Source: Sphingobium psychrophilum
GTDB taxonomy: Bacteria > Pseudomonadota > Alphaproteobacteria > Sphingomonadales > Sphingomonadaceae
DNA: 64,000 bases
Direction of reading: 5' to 3'
Assembly: GCF_012927105.1 (NCBI RefSeq)
Contig: NZ_JABBFV010000013.1
Span: 1-64,000, forward strand
Below the pieces are notes generated by a model that worked only from the letters and a program-made list of their open reading frames with translations, was not told the origin of the DNA and searched no databases. Shown here piece by piece: positions 1 to 8,824 of the stretch. Each line of letters begins with the position of its first letter. Position 1 is the stretch's first letter. The position numbers and the translations under genes are program-made.

Positions 1-13
1 ATCAATGACGACA

Positions 14-55
14 ACGATATGAAGAGGGCCCCGATCGGGGCCCTCTTCATATCGT
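14..55. terminator. 42-bp perfect palindrome, bidirectional terminator-like
   Basis: The arms pair without mismatch around a central GATC, giving a very stable stem with a GGGCCCC core. There is no T-tract on either side, so it may be a bidirectional terminator or a REP-type hairpin for a gene that ends before the window. The function is inferred from structure only. Confidence 0.5.
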
Positions 56-629
56 CAGGCCCGCATCACAGTGGCCTACTTTTACTCCGCCCCGATGGCC
101 TGGAATCTGACCGCCGTTGACAATCAACACACATTGAGGTCTAAATCACGTTTTGCATTTGCGACTAATGGGACATTTGCGACGGTCAGCTTCAGACGAG
201 GCTGCCGCAGATAGAAGTCGTTGACGGGCTAATAAAGTTCCTTCCAGGGAACGCGATCCGATCAAAATCGGCTGCACTTGCTCGCTGCGATAATTTTTAT
301 CCGAGGGGCCGAGCGCTGGTCCGGCTCAGGCCATTGCGTTCTCGATATTTGCCAAGTCGAGCAGCCAGGTTCGCTGGGCGTGCCAACAATCAAACCGCTA
401 TTGCCGGTCCGGACCGGCAGATTCTGCCTATAATCCTTGTCAAACAGTTTGCAGGCGAAGAGAGCCACATTCCCAATCTGGGGCGCGATATCAGCCGCCT
501 GAATATGCGGGCGGTTCGCAACATAAAGCGTATAGCTGCATGAAGGCAGCGCCAGGATTGCTATGCTGGAACCGCCAGATCATAGTATTTGGATTGAAAA
601 AGCGAATGACAGCCCAATCATGAACGCAG
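56..629. other. Intergenic stretch with no supported gene
   Basis: About 570 bases lie between the palindrome and the end of the ThuA-like gene. Only overlapping 68-69 codon frames on opposite strands occur. Neither has a recognisable domain or a convincing ribosome binding site, and the composition is less GC-rich than the flanking genes. I see nothing else in it. Confidence 0.4.
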
Positions 630-1811
630 CTATTTGCCCGCCGTCCGGCTAGCGGTTTGCCGGGGGCGTTCTTTGCCGTGGCGGCACAGGCTGGGTTCCA
701 GCCCCATAGCCCAGCTCATACCATTTTCCATCAGGGTCAGGTTGCTGGCATTGCTGTACGCTTCCAGATGATGGCCAGTAGCGGAATAGAAGACCCGTCC
801 ATTCCCGATGCAGCGGCTCCACGCGATGGGATGGTCACCCATTCTGAGGTCGGTGCCCTGATAGCCCACGGGATTATAGCTGCTTTCGTCCAATCGAGCG
901 ATGATGCGGGCACCGGATGCGCGCGGGCTGCGGTCAAAGGAATACCATTCCTCCTTCATGGTCCAGCCGTCACCAAGCCCCCGCGCAATAACGCTGGACT
1001 TGTCATCGATGATGACCCGCGCTTCCTGAAATTGGGGCGTCATCGGATGGCCGATGAAGCGCGCGCCAAGCAGCTTGTCTGCGTACCAATCCCAAATGTA
1101 GGTCGGATCACCGCCCGCCCCATGGATGCCCGCATAACCGCCACCCTTTGCCAGATAGGCCTGGAAAGCCTTTTCCTGCGGCACAGTCAGCACATCGCCG
1201 CTAACATTATTCCAAACCACAGCATCGAAGCGTGCCAGATCGCGCCGGTTGAACACCGCGCCTTTATCGCTGAAAATGATCGTCCATTTCTTACGCTGCG
1301 CAATCGCTTTCAAGGCGGCGGTCGCGGCATCGACGGACGGACCATCGCGGAACCCGTCAATCTTGTCGAACACCAACAGGGCCGGACGGCTGATTTCGGC
1401 CGGCAGGACCGGCGGATCGCGATCATAGCGCGCGCATCGAGCCCGCGCATCGGCATCCGTCACCGGGATCGTCTTCAACCGATTATCCAGCCACGCCTTC
1501 GTCGCCGCAACATCGCCACCGCCGATCCGCAGCATAAGCTGATCGATGTTCATGATAGTGGCGAAGGATGGGGTCTGCGTCGACGTGAGGCGGGCCGGCA
1601 CCTGATCTAGCCGGCCCCCAATCGCCTCGTTCAGGATCGCACGGGTTCTGAGATTGAGCAGCAGGTCAAAGATCGGCGTCTTTGACGAGTATGGCGCATA
1701 GGCGAGACGGCAGTCCGCCAGCGGATCAGCCGTCTTTGCGTTCACGCCAGATGCACTAGCCATTGCACCGCCAATGGCGAGCATCGCCAGACTGAATTTG
1801 CGAGTCTTCAT
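630..1811 (-). CDS. Secreted ThuA-like domain protein
   Basis: This 393-residue protein starts with a signal peptide (MKTRKFSLAM, then an Ala/Gly-rich core to about residue 25). A helical N-terminal part of about 110 residues follows, then a ThuA-like, glutamine-amidotransferase-fold domain at roughly residues 145-370, with segments such as GGGYAGIHGAGGD and FYSATGHHLEAY. ThuA-like proteins are known from trehalose and 3-keto-sugar metabolism in rhizobia. It is the last gene of a leftward set with a GMC oxidoreductase (55-bp gap) and a gluconate-dehydrogenase-type small subunit, so a role in handling an oxidised sugar in the periplasm is inferred. The substrate cannot be told from sequence. 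Confidence 0.75.
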   Translation of the reverse strand: MKTRKFSLAMLAIGGAMASASGVNAKTADPLADCRLAYAPYSSKTPIFDLLLNLRTRAILNEAIGGRLDQVPARLTSTQTPSFATIMNIDQLMLRIGGGDVAATKAWLDNRLKTIPVTDADARARCARYDRDPPVLPAEISRPALLVFDKIDGFRDGPSVDAATAALKAIAQRKKWTIIFSDKGAVFNRRDLARFDAVVWNNVSGDVLTVPQEKAFQAYLAKGGGYAGIHGAGGDPTYIWDWYADKLLGARFIGHPMTPQFQEARVIIDDKSSVIARGLGDGWTMKEEWYSFDRSPRASGARIIARLDESSYNPVGYQGTDLRMGDHPIAWSRCIGNGRVFYSATGHHLEAYSNASNLTLMENGMSWAMGLEPSLCRHGKERPRQTASRTAGK

Positions 1812-1866
1812 AAATGATGTCTCATGATGCTGGCTGAAGCGATGTGGAGGGTGAAAATAGCAACGA

Positions 1867-3552
1867 TCAGATCGTGCCTTGCTTCATGAGCTGGGTCGCG
1901 TGGTCGGCCGCCCGCGCGCTGAGTGCCATATAGGTCAGCGACGGGTTCTGACAGCCGCCCGACGCCATTGCCGCCCCGTCCGTGATGAACAGATTGGGAA
2001 TGTCGTGCGCCTGATTGAAACCGTTGAGGACCGACTTTGCCGGATCCTTGCCCATGCAGGCTGTCCCCATTTCATGAATGCCAAGCCCCGGAGGTGCCGG
2101 TTCGGAAAATGTCGTCATGATGCGGCCACCAACCGCTTCGACCATCTCCTTGGCATCGGCCATGATATGCGACACCATCTTCTTCTCATTCTGCCCATGG
2201 GCGCAGTCGATATGGACGACCGGCATCCCCCACTGATCTTTGCGGGTCGAACTTAGCGTGACGCGATTGTCGGGATTGGGCAGCATTTCGCCAAAGCCCG
2301 AAAGGGTGATGACCCACGGGCCTGGTTCGCCCGTGCGATCCTTGAGGGTGGTGCCAATGCCTGGGGTACCGAGCGCCTCCGCCTTCCACCCCATGCGCAA
2401 TACCGATCCCTGAAAAGCATAGCCGCGCAGGAAGTCGCCCGGTTCCGACACGTTGCGGAAGCGCGGAATGTAGAAACCCGTCGGTCGGCGCCCATGATAG
2501 GTGGTGTCGGGACCATCGGTCAGTACGCCCGCGACCCGCAGCGAATAGAGATGGTCGAGCAGATTGCGCCCGACCATGTCGGATGAATTGGCCAAGCCCC
2601 GTGGGAAAGCGTCCGATGTCGAGTTCAGCAGGATCTGCGCGGTGGCGATGGCCGATGCACAGACGAAGATCGTCTTTGCCTCATAGGTTCGCTGCTCCTT
2701 CGTCACCGAATCGATGACGCGCACTCCTGTTACCCGCCCGGTTTGGGGATCATGGACGATGCTATCGACGATGGCGTCGGTCACGATCGTCAGGTTTCCA
2801 GTCAGTTCAGCGGCCGGGAGCGACGAGCTGAGGCTGGAATGATAGGCACCAAAACTGCACCCCCTCTCGCAAAAGGAGCGGTTCTGGCAGCTCATCCGGC
2901 CAAGCGCTTCCTGCGCTGGTCCGGCCTTTGACAGGTTGGACGTCCGACCGGGAATGACCTTGCGTCCGGCAAAGCGCTCTTCGATCTCGCGCTTCACATC
3001 CAGTTCGGCATCGTTTAGCGCAAACGGTGGCAGGAATTCGCCATCAGGCAACTGCGGCAGATTCTCCGACGATCCCGACACGCCGATAAAGCGTTCGACA
3101 TGGCTGTACCATGGCGCGATGTCAGCGTAGCGGATCGGCCAGTCCGACCCATGTCCGTCCCTTGCATTGGCGGAGAAATCCATTTCCGACAGGCGATAGG
3201 TCTGCCGCCCCCACATGACCGAACGGCCGCCCAGATGATTGCCGCGAATCCAGGAAAAGGGCTTGTCGCCCGGCGTCTCATAAGGATGCTCATGATCCTT
3301 GACCCAATATTGCTTGGTTGCTTCATTGATGGCGTAACAGCGGCCCTGAACCGGATAGTCGCGCGCCAGTTCCTCTTCGGGGATCATATTGGCGTTGGGC
3401 AAGTCCCATGGCTGCATCCAGTCGGTATAAGATTCCCCGTGGGTGATCTTGCGCCCACGCTCCACCACAAGGGTTTTGAGGCCGCGCTCGCACAATTCCT
3501 TGGCGGCGATGCCCCCGCTCATCCCCGAACCGATTACGATAGCGTCAAACAT
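1867..3552 (-). CDS. GMC-family FAD oxidoreductase, large subunit
   Basis: This is a 561-residue glucose-methanol-choline family flavoprotein. The N-terminal dinucleotide-binding motif GSGMSGG is at about residues 8-14. The C-terminal substrate domain carries the usual His (GIHEMGT) and Asn (CQNPSLT) catalytic positions. The length and motifs fit the flavoprotein subunit of membrane-bound gluconate 2-dehydrogenase or glucoside 3-dehydrogenase. The upstream gene, 13 bp away, encodes the matching small subunit, whose Tat-like signal would carry the pair to the periplasm. No haem-c subunit gene is adjacent, so the electron acceptor is unknown. The family is secure; the sugar substrate is inferred. 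Confidence 0.88.
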   Translation of the reverse strand: MFDAIVIGSGMSGGIAAKELCERGLKTLVVERGRKITHGESYTDWMQPWDLPNANMIPEEELARDYPVQGRCYAINEATKQYWVKDHEHPYETPGDKPFSWIRGNHLGGRSVMWGRQTYRLSEMDFSANARDGHGSDWPIRYADIAPWYSHVERFIGVSGSSENLPQLPDGEFLPPFALNDAELDVKREIEERFAGRKVIPGRTSNLSKAGPAQEALGRMSCQNRSFCERGCSFGAYHSSLSSSLPAAELTGNLTIVTDAIVDSIVHDPQTGRVTGVRVIDSVTKEQRTYEAKTIFVCASAIATAQILLNSTSDAFPRGLANSSDMVGRNLLDHLYSLRVAGVLTDGPDTTYHGRRPTGFYIPRFRNVSEPGDFLRGYAFQGSVLRMGWKAEALGTPGIGTTLKDRTGEPGPWVITLSGFGEMLPNPDNRVTLSSTRKDQWGMPVVHIDCAHGQNEKKMVSHIMADAKEMVEAVGGRIMTTFSEPAPPGLGIHEMGTACMGKDPAKSVLNGFNQAHDIPNLFITDGAAMASGGCQNPSLTYMALSARAADHATQLMKQGTI

Positions 3553-3565
3553 GGATCGGCGTCCT

Positions 3566-4204
3566 TCAGAATAGACCGGCGCCGCCAGTCTGGCGGGTCG
3601 TGGGTGTAAGGGGGATGGAGGGCACCCATTCGCCGGGCACCTGTTCGTAGGTGAGTTCCTGAGTCAGCGCAGGCTCAGAATAATAATAGAGAATGACGAT
3701 CAACTCCTTGAGCTTGGCATAGGCCGGTTCGGCAACCGGCCCCGCATTCATCAGCGCGCCGAGCGATTTGACCTGCGGCGCGCTATCGATTGCGGTCAAT
3801 GGAGCGGCGGGCGCCAGGGCCCGGCTGTCGTGAGCCGAGAGAATGTCGTGACGCTGGGCAGAAGACAGGGCGGTGAAGGATCGCCCCGCCACATCCATCG
3901 CGCTCTTGTCGATCGCCGCCAGCGCACTGGTTAAAGCCAGCGCCCGTGCGGGCGATGCCCAATTCTTTATCAGCGCATCGAACAGCGCGGGAACGCCGAC
4001 ATCGACAGCACCGGGCGTATCGGTCTGCGGGACGATCGTATCAGCCACGGCGCCGAGCAGCGCGAACATGGGGGCGCTCAAGGCCGTCGGTTCCGCAGTC
4101 GCGGCCAGAACCGTCTTGGACGACATGGGCAGCGCCATCGCGCCAGCAAGCAGCAAGGCGCGGCGAAGCAGCACCCGTCTGTTAATTTCTGGAAAAGTCT
4201 TCAC
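3566..4204 (-). CDS. Gluconate 2-dehydrogenase subunit 3 family protein
   Basis: This 212-residue protein has a twin-arginine-like leader (RRVLLRRALLLAGAMALP) followed by the subunit-3 domain. That domain includes the segment DTIVPQTDTPGAVDVGVP near residue 55, typical of the small subunit that partners a GMC flavoprotein. Family members act as chaperone or export partner and are needed for the activity of the large subunit. It is first in the leftward operon with the GMC gene and the ThuA-like gene. It is divergent from a LysR gene across a 422-bp gap, so regulation by that LysR protein is plausible. Confidence 0.82.
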   Translation of the reverse strand: MKTFPEINRRVLLRRALLLAGAMALPMSSKTVLAATAEPTALSAPMFALLGAVADTIVPQTDTPGAVDVGVPALFDALIKNWASPARALALTSALAAIDKSAMDVAGRSFTALSSAQRHDILSAHDSRALAPAAPLTAIDSAPQVKSLGALMNAGPVAEPAYAKLKELIVILYYYSEPALTQELTYEQVPGEWVPSIPLTPTTRQTGGAGLF

Positions 4205-4626
4205 GATATACCTTCAGAGCGACTGGCAAACGGCCGGAAAATCAGGATCGAACCCGCAAACCTCATATGATCTTTTATGACGCAGCAATGCGGGCCTCTT
4301 ATCTTCACCACGGGACAATTGGTTCCACCTTGCCCGTGGCCACAAACCTTATCAGCCTGCCAATCCAAGGATAGATCGCACGCTATGATAAAAAGCCTCG
4401 GCGCTATTCGATCAGGTAATAGGCTGCAATCGGCGCTTAAGCCCGTCAACGGCGATGCAGAACCACCACGGGAGTGATCCGCAATCATTCGCACAAACGA
4501 GGCGGGGGCAAGTTGCAATTGTTCTAAGAGAGTGCGAAAATCCTATTTCTGCTTAGGCTTCGAAAGTCGCAAAGCCATCGATACAAGCGGCCGGATACTG
4601 ATGCTTGCCAACTGACGGAAAATTAA
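4205..4626. promoter_or_regulatory. Divergent promoter region between the sugar oxidoreductase operon and lysR
   Basis: This 422-base stretch without a gene separates two divergent starts. It is where promoters and LysR operators would be expected. It contains AT-rich patches near 4,370-4,440 and 4,510-4,560. I could not assign a specific -35/-10 pair or operator with confidence. Confidence 0.35.
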
Positions 4627-5532
4627 ATGAACCTGCGGCAGTTGGAAATCCTCCACGCGATCATAACCTATAATACCACGGTGGCGGCGGCGAAGGCGCT
4701 GGGCATGTCGCAGCCCGCGATCAGCAACGCGCTGCGTCGTATCGAGGATATGGTGGGTTTCCAGCTTTTCCTGCGCGAGAATAACCGGATTTTCCCCACT
4801 GCCGAAGCGAAGATGCTGATTGCGGATTCCCGGCCCATTTTCGAAATACACAAGAAAATCGAAACCCGAGTCAAGGACATCCGTAACAATCGGTCGGGGC
4901 AGTTGCGGATCGCCGCGACGCCGCCGCTGGCATATAGCGTTGTGACGCGCGCGCTGGAACGCTTTCAAATCCCACGACCGCAGGTTCGCGCCTATTTCGA
5001 AGTGCAATATTTCGAGGAGGTCATCGAGAGCGTCGAGATGAACCATTCTGAGCTGGGGTTTCTCGTCAACTATACCGATCATCCCGGCATGATGTCGAAA
5101 ACCATCTATCGTGGGGCAATGGTGTGCATCATGCCGGCCGCCAACCCGTTGTCGGAAAAGGCGGTCATTACCCCGCAGGACATTCACGATCAGCGCTTGA
5201 TCGGACTGTTGGCTGATACGCGGATGGGTCAGGCCATTCGTGATGCCTTTGCCAGTGCGGGTGTCCAATATTCAGCCAGTATCGAAGTGCGCTATGCGAT
5301 GACCGCTTGCCGGATCGTTCAGGAGGGAATGTCGCTGGCGGTTGTCGATCTGATGACCGCGATCCCTTCACTACGTGACGGGCTCGTATTCAGGCCATTC
5401 GCGCCGGAGATCAAGGTGTCAGCGTCGGCTATATGGGCGGCCAACCGGGGGCTGACGCGGCTCGGCGATGCCTTTGTCAATGATGTACAACGGGAAGCTG
5501 ACGCCATGTTCGGGAACATGAACCAAGCCTGA
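4627..5532 (+). CDS. LysR-family transcriptional regulator
   Basis: This 301-residue protein has the LysR winged helix-turn-helix in residues 1-60 (AAAKALGMSQPAISNALRRI) and a substrate-binding co-inducer domain from about residue 90. It starts at ATG 4627 with the standard MNLRQLE opening. It is divergent from the GMC/ThuA operon and convergent with the hydantoin cluster, whose last gene ends 101 bp away. Either set could be its target. Divergent placement favours the oxidoreductase operon, but the inducer is unknown. Confidence 0.9.
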   Translation: MNLRQLEILHAIITYNTTVAAAKALGMSQPAISNALRRIEDMVGFQLFLRENNRIFPTAEAKMLIADSRPIFEIHKKIETRVKDIRNNRSGQLRIAATPPLAYSVVTRALERFQIPRPQVRAYFEVQYFEEVIESVEMNHSELGFLVNYTDHPGMMSKTIYRGAMVCIMPAANPLSEKAVITPQDIHDQRLIGLLADTRMGQAIRDAFASAGVQYSASIEVRYAMTACRIVQEGMSLAVVDLMTAIPSLRDGLVFRPFAPEIKVSASAIWAANRGLTRLGDAFVNDVQREADAMFGNMNQA

Positions 5533-5588
5533 GATGTGAAATCCCGGGACCGGGCGTAAGGGTACCAGTCCCAGGATCGCAATTCTTG

Positions 5589-5624
5589 CAAAAATCACGA
5601 CGCCACCGAACAAGCGACGGCGTC
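5589..5624 (-). terminator. Possible terminator of the hydantoin cluster
   Basis: Read on the minus strand just after the carbamoylase stop, GACGCC and GGCGTC form a hairpin. It is followed within a few bases by a short T-run (TGATTTTTG). The loop is long and the T-tract short, so the call is moderate. The site separates the convergent lysR and carbamoylase genes. Confidence 0.45.
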
Positions 5625-5633
5625 AGTCTTGTG

Positions 5634-6578
5634 TCAGGCCGCAGGCTTCAGCGGTTCGCCTGCGCCGGTGCGCTCGGTGATTAGGCGATAATTTTCCGGG
5701 CGGCGATGCTTGGCGAAGTTGAAGACATGGTTGCGGATATTTTCGCCCCAGCTCAGGTTGATGTTGGCGAAGATCACCTCGTCTGCCTCGGTCAGGCTCT
5801 GCGCCACGATCTCGGCCGAAGGCGCGACGATCACTGATCCTCCGATCATATGAAAACCATCCTCGAACCCGCATTTGGCGGCAGCGCCGATCCACATGCC
5901 GTTCTGATAGGCGGCCGCCTGAAGCGAGACGAGATGGGTGTGCATGCGCAGGTGCGGCGGTTCGTTCCAGTGGATGTTCCATGACGGGGTGTTGTAACCC
6001 AAAATACCCAGTTCAGCGCTTTGCAACGCCATGACGCGCCATGTTTCGGGCCAGCGGCGATCATTGCATAGGCACATGCCCACGCGCGTATTGAACGCTT
6101 CGAACACCGGAATGCCGAGGTCGCCAACCTCGAAATATTTCTTTTCCAGATGCTGGAAGGGGGCCTCGACCTTGTGATCAGAATGACCGGGCAGATGGAT
6201 CTTGCGATATTTGCCGACAATCTTACCCGATCGATCGACCAGGATGGCGGTGTTGAAGCGGCGGCCCTCGGGCGTTGCTTCGGCATAGCCAAGATAGAAG
6301 CCGACGCTGAGTTGCCGCGCAACATCGAACAAGGGCTGGGTGGCCGCGCTAGGCATCGAGGTTTCGAAGAAGCGCTCGGTCGCTTCCTCGTCGCTCATCC
6401 AGTAGCGGGGGAAGAAAGTGGTCAGCGCGGTTTCCGGAAACACAACCAGCTCGGCGCCGCGTGAAGCCCCTTCGCGCAGCATTTCCACCAGCCTTGCCAC
6501 TACGCTCTTGCGCGTATCGGCTAGATTTACCGGCCCCATTTGGGCGACGGCCAGGCCCAGTCGGCGGTCATTTGTCAT
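5634..6578 (-). CDS. N-carbamoyl-D-amino-acid hydrolase
   Basis: This 314-residue enzyme of the carbon-nitrogen hydrolase (nitrilase) superfamily hydrolyses N-carbamoyl-D-amino acids to D-amino acid, CO2 and ammonia, the last step of D-hydantoin degradation. The Glu-Lys-Cys triad is visible: FPETALTT (Glu49), KYRKIHLPGH (Lys126) and CNDRRWPE (Cys171). The positions agree with the known Agrobacterium D-carbamoylase. I chose the start at 6578 (MTNDRRLG); the frame is open for 28 more codons upstream, but those would overlap the hydantoinase end. It lies 32 bp after the D-hydantoinase gene, which supports the assignment. Confidence 0.88.
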   Translation of the reverse strand: MTNDRRLGLAVAQMGPVNLADTRKSVVARLVEMLREGASRGAELVVFPETALTTFFPRYWMSDEEATERFFETSMPSAATQPLFDVARQLSVGFYLGYAEATPEGRRFNTAILVDRSGKIVGKYRKIHLPGHSDHKVEAPFQHLEKKYFEVGDLGIPVFEAFNTRVGMCLCNDRRWPETWRVMALQSAELGILGYNTPSWNIHWNEPPHLRMHTHLVSLQAAAYQNGMWIGAAAKCGFEDGFHMIGGSVIVAPSAEIVAQSLTEADEVIFANINLSWGENIRNHVFNFAKHRRPENYRLITERTGAGEPLKPAA

Positions 6579-6610
6579 GTCATTCTCACACTTGTTATGC
6601 GTTGTTGTTG

Positions 6611-8071
6611 TCAGATTTTGGTGATGGTGCGCAGGAACTGCGCCTGTTCGCTCACGGCGCACTCTTCGGTGCAGGGGCCCGGCGTGCCGCGCGCGATGAA
6701 GCGGCCGCGACCAGCCTGTGCGTACATCGTGCCATTTTCGATGATTATGTCGCCCGCGCTGATGACGGTCTGGGGCCAGCCCTTTACCACCATCCCCTCA
6801 TAAGGAGTGTAGCCGACCCGATCGTGCAGCATGTCGGTCGACAGCACGACCTCCACATCAGGATTCCAGATCGCGATGTCTGCGTCCGATCCTTCGGCTA
6901 TCACGCCTTTGCGCGGGTACATGCCGTACAATCGGGCATGGTTAGTGATACCTAGTGCGACAAATTCCGGCAGGCTCAGTCGCCCCTTGCCCACACCTTC
7001 GGAAAAGAGCAGCGGCAGGCGTGCTTCGATACCCGGAACGCCATTGGCGACCTTTGCAAATGTGGTCTTGTCGCCATGGGGCAGCTTGCCTTTGGCATCG
7101 AAAGTATAGGGCGCATGGTCGGAAGAGACGACCTGCAACACACCGTCAGAGAGAGCCGACCACAGCGCTTCCTGCGCCTGACCATCGCGCAGCGGCGGGC
7201 TACAGCAATATTTGGCGCCCTCCATATCGGGCTTTTCCATCTTGTCGCCGGTCAGCGTCAGATAATGTGGGCAGGTTTCCGCATAGATGGGGGCGCCACG
7301 CCGGCGCGCAGCCGCGATGGTGGTCAGCGCATCCTGCGCCGACACATGTACGATCAGGATAGGGACATCGAGAACACGCGACAGAGCGATGGCGCGGTTT
7401 GTCGCCTCACTTTCGGCGAGATGGCTGTGCGACACGCCATGAAAATGCGGCGCGACATGGCCAGACGAGAGTAGCTTTTCGCTGATCCAGCGGATGACGT
7501 CGTTATTTTCGGCATGAACCATGACCAGCGCCTGTTCGCGCGCGGCGACCGACAAGACGTCCAATATTTGATAGTCGTCGAGCTTGAGCTGCTCATAGGT
7601 CATGTAGATTTTGAAGGAGGTGATGCCCTCCTTGATCAACTGGGGCAGATCCTGCTCCAGCGTCTTGCTATCGGTGCCAGTCACGATCAGGTGATAGCTG
7701 TAATCGATGACGGATTTGGCCGCAGCCAGAGCGGCATAATCATCGGCCACCTGGCGCAGATCCGCGCCCTTATGTTGCGCGGCGAAGGGAACGATCGTGG
7801 TCGTGCCGCCGAACGCCGCGGAGACGCTGGCGGAATACCAATCGTCGGCCGACATGCGGCCCATGCCCGACAATTGTTCGACATGGCAGTGAGTGTCGAC
7901 GCCGCCGGGCATGACCAGTTGGCCACTCGCATCAATCTCCCGCTTGCCGGCGGGCAGGTTTGGGCCGACCGCCACGATGCGCCCATCGGAAACCGCGACA
8001 TCGGCCTCGAACACATCCGTATCGCTGACGACCCGGCCGCCACGGATCACCAGATCATTGATCGACATCAT
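6611..8071 (-). CDS. D-hydantoinase / dihydropyrimidinase
   Basis: This 486-residue amidohydrolase opens cyclic ureides (5-substituted hydantoins or dihydropyrimidines) to N-carbamoyl amino acids. The binuclear metal site is complete: DTHCH near residue 60, the carbamylated-lysine motif SFKIYMTY near 150, MVHAEN near 180, the VHVS histidine near 236, and SSDHAP near 315. A strong AAGGAG ribosome site precedes two adjacent ATG codons, and the stop of the upstream racemase abuts the start, so translation is likely coupled. The neighbouring D-carbamoylase and hydantoin racemase favour D-hydantoinase over a purely pyrimidine-catabolic enzyme. Confidence 0.92.
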   Translation of the reverse strand: MMSINDLVIRGGRVVSDTDVFEADVAVSDGRIVAVGPNLPAGKREIDASGQLVMPGGVDTHCHVEQLSGMGRMSADDWYSASVSAAFGGTTTIVPFAAQHKGADLRQVADDYAALAAAKSVIDYSYHLIVTGTDSKTLEQDLPQLIKEGITSFKIYMTYEQLKLDDYQILDVLSVAAREQALVMVHAENNDVIRWISEKLLSSGHVAPHFHGVSHSHLAESEATNRAIALSRVLDVPILIVHVSAQDALTTIAAARRRGAPIYAETCPHYLTLTGDKMEKPDMEGAKYCCSPPLRDGQAQEALWSALSDGVLQVVSSDHAPYTFDAKGKLPHGDKTTFAKVANGVPGIEARLPLLFSEGVGKGRLSLPEFVALGITNHARLYGMYPRKGVIAEGSDADIAIWNPDVEVVLSTDMLHDRVGYTPYEGMVVKGWPQTVISAGDIIIENGTMYAQAGRGRFIARGTPGPCTEECAVSEQAQFLRTITKI

Positions 8072-8824
8072 TCACACTCCTTCACATTCACGCTGCCGAA
8101 CCGGCGCATATCGATTGGCCCACCAGTCGACGCAGCTTTGTGCCAGCTCCGCCGTCGGATCGATCGCCGCGGCGTCGAAGCAGACCCCCTCCAGCGCGAT
8201 GGGGATCTCCGTGCAGGCCATGACGACGGCATCGGCACCCTGCGCGATCAGTCCCCTGGCCGCCGCCGTCAGCCGGTCGCGTGCGGCGGCGATCTGCCCG
8301 GCTTTCACCAGACGGATGCCGGTCATGACATCGGTTTCCTGCATTTCCGGCTGCGGCTCGACGACAGTCATGCCGGCCCATTCCAGTTCATTATGATAGA
8401 TGCGCGCGCGCAAGGTGGCATCGGTCGCCAGCACGCCCACGCGAGCGCCCATGCCTGTTGCTGCCAGGACAGCCGTCGTCGTCACTCTGCCAATATGCGC
8501 GACCTCGACATCGGCCTTGGCCGAAAGGCGCGCATGCCAGACATGGGCGGTGTTGCACGGAATGGCGATCAGCCGTGCGCCGGCGCTCTGAAGCGTGTAA
8601 AGGCCCGAAAGCAGATAAGACCATGGCGCATCGGACGCATTCAGGAACGCGGTGGAGCGATCGGGTATCTGCGGCACGCTATGCACCATCACCGGGATAT
8701 GATCCTGATCGACTTGTCCTGGTGTGCGTTCGATGATCTTGCGCAGAAAATCGACGGTCGCGAGCGGCCCCATGCCGCCCAATATACCGAGCTTCTCGCC
8801 GGCCTGACGGCTGGGATCAAACAT
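8072..8824 (-). CDS. Aspartate/glutamate racemase family protein
   Basis: This 250-residue protein has both halves of the Asp/Glu racemase fold. The opening is LGILGGMGPLATVDF. The two catalytic cysteines lie in IPCNTAHVWH and VMACTEIP, so it should be a cofactor-independent amino-acid racemase. The start at 8824 (MFDPSRQ) is preferred because the further-upstream frame lacks homology; it overlaps the end of the hydantoin racemase gene by 8 bp. With the D-carbamoylase downstream, it could convert the D-amino acid product to the L-form for catabolism. That step is inference from context. Confidence 0.85.
   Translation of the reverse strand: MFDPSRQAGEKLGILGGMGPLATVDFLRKIIERTPGQVDQDHIPVMVHSVPQIPDRSTAFLNASDAPWSYLLSGLYTLQSAGARLIAIPCNTAHVWHARLSAKADVEVAHIGRVTTTAVLAATGMGARVGVLATDATLRARIYHNELEWAGMTVVEPQPEMQETDVMTGIRLVKAGQIAAARDRLTAAARGLIAQGADAVVMACTEIPIALEGVCFDAAAIDPTAELAQSCVDWWANRYAPVRQRECEGV

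Noticed and set aside
262..543. Two short overlapping frames in the left intergenic region
   Set aside because: No domain, no good ribosome site, and opposite strands overlap; insufficient support.
657..1610. 317-codon frame opposite the ThuA-like gene
   Set aside because: Antisense shadow without a domain or a ribosome site.
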